64,000 nt of DNA. Origin: Siphonodentalium dalli. Taxonomy: Eukaryota > Mollusca > Scaphopoda > Gadilida > Siphonodentaliidae. Positions within the stretch are counted from its first letter, which is position 1. Each line of letters starts with the position of its first letter. Below are positions 60,575 through 64,000 of the stretch, one piece after another. A model generated the notes under the pieces. That model ran no database searches and was not told where the DNA came from. It saw only the letters and a program-made list of their open reading frames with translations. The translations under genes and the position numbers were made by a program. The stretch lies in contig CP136068.1 in the NCBI GenBank assembly GCA_032622095.1, positions 48,912,443-48,976,442 on the forward strand. Direction: 5' to 3'.

Positions 60575-63361
60575 GTTCTATAGAAATTCACAGGGGACCA
60601 TCTAGATGGTGCCAAAGGGGTCTACTAGGAGTAGCTTTTAACGAGAAAGATAATGGTCGGGGTTAGAAATTTCTAAAGTGACGCCGTTGTTGTCAGGGGC
60701 AGAAAAGGGGGAGGGGCAGAAAAAAAATTGTCGCCGATTGCCACCAAACTTATATATAATCATCCCCATAATATGAGGAATCTAATGGCGTGGTTTAAAT
60801 ATGGCAAAAGTCGCGCCGTTCGCGTCAGGGGTGCCCGGAAGGGGGGAGCAGATATTTTTTTTGTCGCCGATTGCCACGAAACTTACATATAATCATCCCC
60901 ATGATATGAAGAATCCAATGGTGTGGTTTAAATATGTCAAAAGTGGCGTCGTTTGAGTCAGGGATGAACGGAAGGGGAGAGGGGCACAAAAATTGATAAA
61001 ACTAATTTTAGCGCCGATTTCCACCAAATTGATATATATTCTTCTTCATGATACAAGGAATCTAATTGTGCGATTTAACAAAGCCAAATTGTTATATTTG
61101 GATGAGAGATTGGGAGCGGGTGGGCACTAAATTTGATAATAAGTCGCCGATTGCCACCACACTTATATAAAATCATCCCCATGGTATGAGGAGTCTAATT
61201 GTGTGGCTTTTAGCTGTCAATGTGGCCTCATTCGAGTCAGGGTTGTATTGAAAGGGACAGGGGCACCAAAATTGATGCACAATTTTTTTTAGCGCCAATT
61301 TCCACCAAATTGATACACGTTCTTATCCATGATACGAGGAATCTAATCGTGATTTAAAGACGCCATAGTGGTGCTGTTTGGGTGAGAGATGGAGAGGGGA
61401 GGGATTGGCACCAAATTTGATAAAAACAACTGTTTAGTCGCCGATTATCACCAAACTTATAAACAATCATCTCCATGATATCAGGAGTGTAATCGTGTGG
61501 TTTAAGGATGTCACAAGTGGGGCCATTCGAGTCAGTGGTGTATAGAGATGAGAGGGACACAACAAATTATATCTATATGTTTAGTGCCGATTTCCACCAG
61601 ATTGATACATATTCATCTCCGTGATACGAGGAATCTTATCGTGTGGTTTAGATACACCAAATTGGTGCCCTATCGGTGAGAGATATGGGGAGCTTAAATT
61701 TGATACGAATTTGTATACTCGCCAATGTTCACCAATTTCATATATATGCATATATAATCTCTAACGAGTCTTAGTGTGTGCAGCTTGAGTCCGAAATAGG
61801 GACGGGAGGGTCACCATAATTGATACAAAATATTTTTAGTACCAATTACCATCAAATTCAGACACGTTCTTCTCAAATGATACAAGAAATAAAATCGTGT
61901 TGTCTGTCTGTCTTTTTGTCTGTCTGTGTGCGTTCTATATATAACTTCACGCGGTACAATCGAGATGGCACCAAGGCGTTCTAAGAGTGGTAACTTTTTA
62001 CAATGAAGATAATGGTGCGGGTTAAAATTTTCTAAAAGGACGCTGTTGATGGGAGGGGAAATTTAAAAAATAGGGTGAAATAGTTTTGTCGCTGATTTCC
62101 ACCAAACGAATACATAATCATCTTCGCAATATGGCGTTGTTCGAGTCAGCGTTGCATCAACAATTGATTTAATAAACTAAATTCCACCAAATTCATACAC
62201 GTTTTACTCTAATGATATACCATGAATTAAATCACATTTGGTGTCGTTTGCTTCACGGGTGGTGAGCGGATATGCACTATCATTGATAAGATTGCTATTC
62301 GCCGATATCCACATATAAGTTATATACAGTCACCAGGCCATCTCCATATCATTTTAAGTAGTTGGGCGTTCACATTTCACAATCCCGACATATGGTGACC
62401 CACATAAGTCACTTGAACAATTATATCTTCTTAACAGTCATATTTATATGGGAATGGCAATCAAGGCATTCACACAATGAGCTAGCAAAAAGAGATAACA
62501 AGAAGAAACATTAAACGTATATTTATCATTCTATTGAAGAGATACATATATTCGTGCAAACTGAGAGAACTCGAACCGTCAGATGATTGCATATATATAA
62601 AATAACAACATTTAGTCTGTTCCATTCAATACAGTTTCCACAAAAACTTACAATTTGTCAAGAGATATGGAAGGCCTGTTCAAAAATAGTGGCCACAGTG
62701 TGCAGTCAAATATAGTTTCTTCCGATATACAATAAAATGCAGTTAGTAGCACAAGACTTCTCAGGATCCTACCAATACTGACATCTGACAAGAGTTTTAG
62801 AACAGACTCATCGACTGACATAAACAACTCAAAATCTCGCTCTGTGCCTGGCACATGTAGCTGATATATCTGCGCAGAAACATTTCGTTCAAACTAAGAT
62901 TATTTAGCCAACAAATAGCACCATGAACAGAGGAGCACCTGGAAATTTCTTTGAAACATCTGTATCTTCACGGAGATATGATAGCCAGGTGTCCTCGAGA
63001 TTTTAGTCCAACCCACTAGATTGAACGATACATCTCAATATGTAAAACCCAATTATCATCTTTTATCGAACTAATGTGTTTATGATGTTCATGTATCATA
63101 TTATAACGTCTAATGTATACGCAGTTGTAAATAAATAAATACTTCATTATTGGTGGAACGGATTAATCGCGATAAACAGAATGACAATTGACAAGGTGAG
63201 CCACTACTTATATTCCATGACTGTAATAATCATGTTTTGTGATGCTATTTGAATATACAATTTATGAGAAAACGTCTAACACTTTAAGCAAGAGCATTCT
63301 CTATTCCCAACAAATATCAACAGCATACATTAACCTGGGCAACACCGGGTAACCCTGCTAG
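60530..63361 (+). mobile_element. Helitron-like non-autonomous element, copy P
   Basis: Host A at 60529, then TCTATATTTGCGAATG and (TCTG)n (60545-60574). A core of ~130-150-bp tandem units (60650-62290) follows, each alternating aggggag…caaaattgat and gccgattgccaccaaactta. Then comes a 1 kb tail and the end …ACCTGGGCAACACCGGGTAA, then CCCTGCTAG with host T at 63362. The imperfect hairpin just before CTAG and the A/T insertion point fit Helitrons. A second head-like unit (TGTC repeats, then gttctata…) lies at 61895-62050. Confidence 0.85.
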
Positions 63362-63599
63362 TATCCTATATACGCGGTACAGTGACAATGTCTTAAGAGG
63401 TTATTAACTTCCAACAACATAGTATATTGCTAAGATTAAAGGCTTGATATTTCAAACAAGAAAACCAATGTCAGAAATGGTAACGCGCTCAAGATCTTAT
63501 ATTATATACCCATGATTGTAATTATAGAATATAAAATATATTTGTTTCACGAATGACCAACTCAGAATTCCGTTAAAATAACAATAAAACAACCATCAC

Positions 63600-63654
63600 C
63601 TAATTAACGAACCGGCGGCGGACTCGGACGTCTCCGACCACAACCCCCAGTGGG
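63600..63654 (-). CDS. Candidate terminal exon of an unknown gene (low confidence)
   Basis: This GC-rich 55-bp island in AT-rich DNA follows acceptor CATTTTTCGTTCGTTCTGCAG (ending 63655) on the minus strand. Read in phase 2 from the candidate exon at 63830-63887 it gives (R)PLGVVVGDVRVRRRFVN and a stop at 63602-63600. No family is recognised; the other frames also stop soon after the island. Support is composition, one acceptor and phase agreement only. Confidence 0.22.
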
Positions 63655-63829
63655 CTGCAGAACGAACGAAAAATGTCTATAAAAGTTGAAATATAAGACT
63701 TACAAATTATCTTTTTCATTTCTTTTATTTGTAATTGACATAGCTTATCACAAACCAAAAATCAACATTATTGACATAATAATGTAAATGACAATAAACG
63801 AAATTGAAATTCCCAACTACACCTTTTAC

Positions 63830-63887
63830 CGGACTCGTCCTCCGGGTCGCAGTTCGACTGTTAAATCTGTCCCAAAAATTCCCATTT
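63830..63887 (-). CDS. Candidate exon of an unknown gene (low confidence)
   Basis: Minus strand: acceptor GTTTTATTTATAG to 63888, donor GTAAAAGG from 63829, phase 1 in and phase 2 out, reading MGIFGTDLTVELRPGGRVR. GC content is higher than the surroundings. Its phase fits the island at 63600-63654. The gene would begin right of the window. Not recognised; could be chance. Confidence 0.22.
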
Positions 63888-64000
63888 CTATAAATAAAAC
63901 GCCCATGCATCAACTGTATACCAAGAATCAGCGAAACATGACATTTGTGCTCATCAAACTTTATGTTTAGCAATAGTATTGCATTTTCGCCAGAATGTTA

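Overview
The window looks like nuclear DNA from an invertebrate, most likely a mollusc or another lophotrochozoan. It is AT-rich, has spliced genes with long introns, no operons or Shine-Dalgarno sites, many minisatellites, and a dense load of eukaryotic transposable elements. These include non-LTR retrotransposons, a hAT remnant, TTAA-flanked MITEs, Helitron-like elements and pearl-like tandem-core elements of the kind described in molluscs. The species assignment is inference from repeat style and gene architecture only.

Two spliced host genes can be reconstructed. Gene 1 (+ strand, 5' end outside the window) has five exons between 633 and 14685. They encode the last 183 residues of a protein with a degenerate calcium-binding-type EGF module followed by a galactose-binding-like (FBXL4/discoidin-like) domain and a stop. 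Exon phases chain without conflict (1-1, 1-2, 2-0, 0-0, 0-stop). Gene 2 (- strand) runs from 45006 down to 25074. It has a signal-peptide plus PAN/Apple exon, a 14.7 kb intron, the N-terminal half of a C-type lectin domain, a weaker 48-bp middle exon and the C-terminal half of the lectin domain with the stop. The proposed transcript gives a 251-residue secreted PAN-CTLD lectin. A possible third gene may end at the right edge (two short GC-rich exon candidates, - strand, 63600-63887), with low confidence.

Layout: 1-15 kb is gene 1 with introns full of MITEs, foldbacks and a hAT relic. 15.7-18.5 kb is a 50-bp minisatellite array of about 36 units plus an unexpanded paralogous copy of its flanks. 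19-24 kb holds a MITE, a CT microsatellite and a LINE split by a TTAA MITE that is itself split. 25-45 kb is gene 2, with introns carrying minisatellites, direct repeats, TIR and foldback elements, a pearl-like element and a LINE split by a 1.5 kb inverted-repeat element with 9-bp target duplications. 47.4-51.5 kb is a nearly full-length PHD-endonuclease-RT LINE. 51.9-63.4 kb holds two oppositely oriented copies of one Helitron-like element with matching TC...CTAG ends between A and T, one of them carrying a TAA-flanked TIR element with a further foldback inside it. Between these copies are a 30-bp minisatellite, another pearl-like element and a 34-bp minisatellite.

The two genes look unrelated in function beyond both encoding probable extracellular binding modules. 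Most of the novelty lies in the nested mobile elements and in how they sit around exons.
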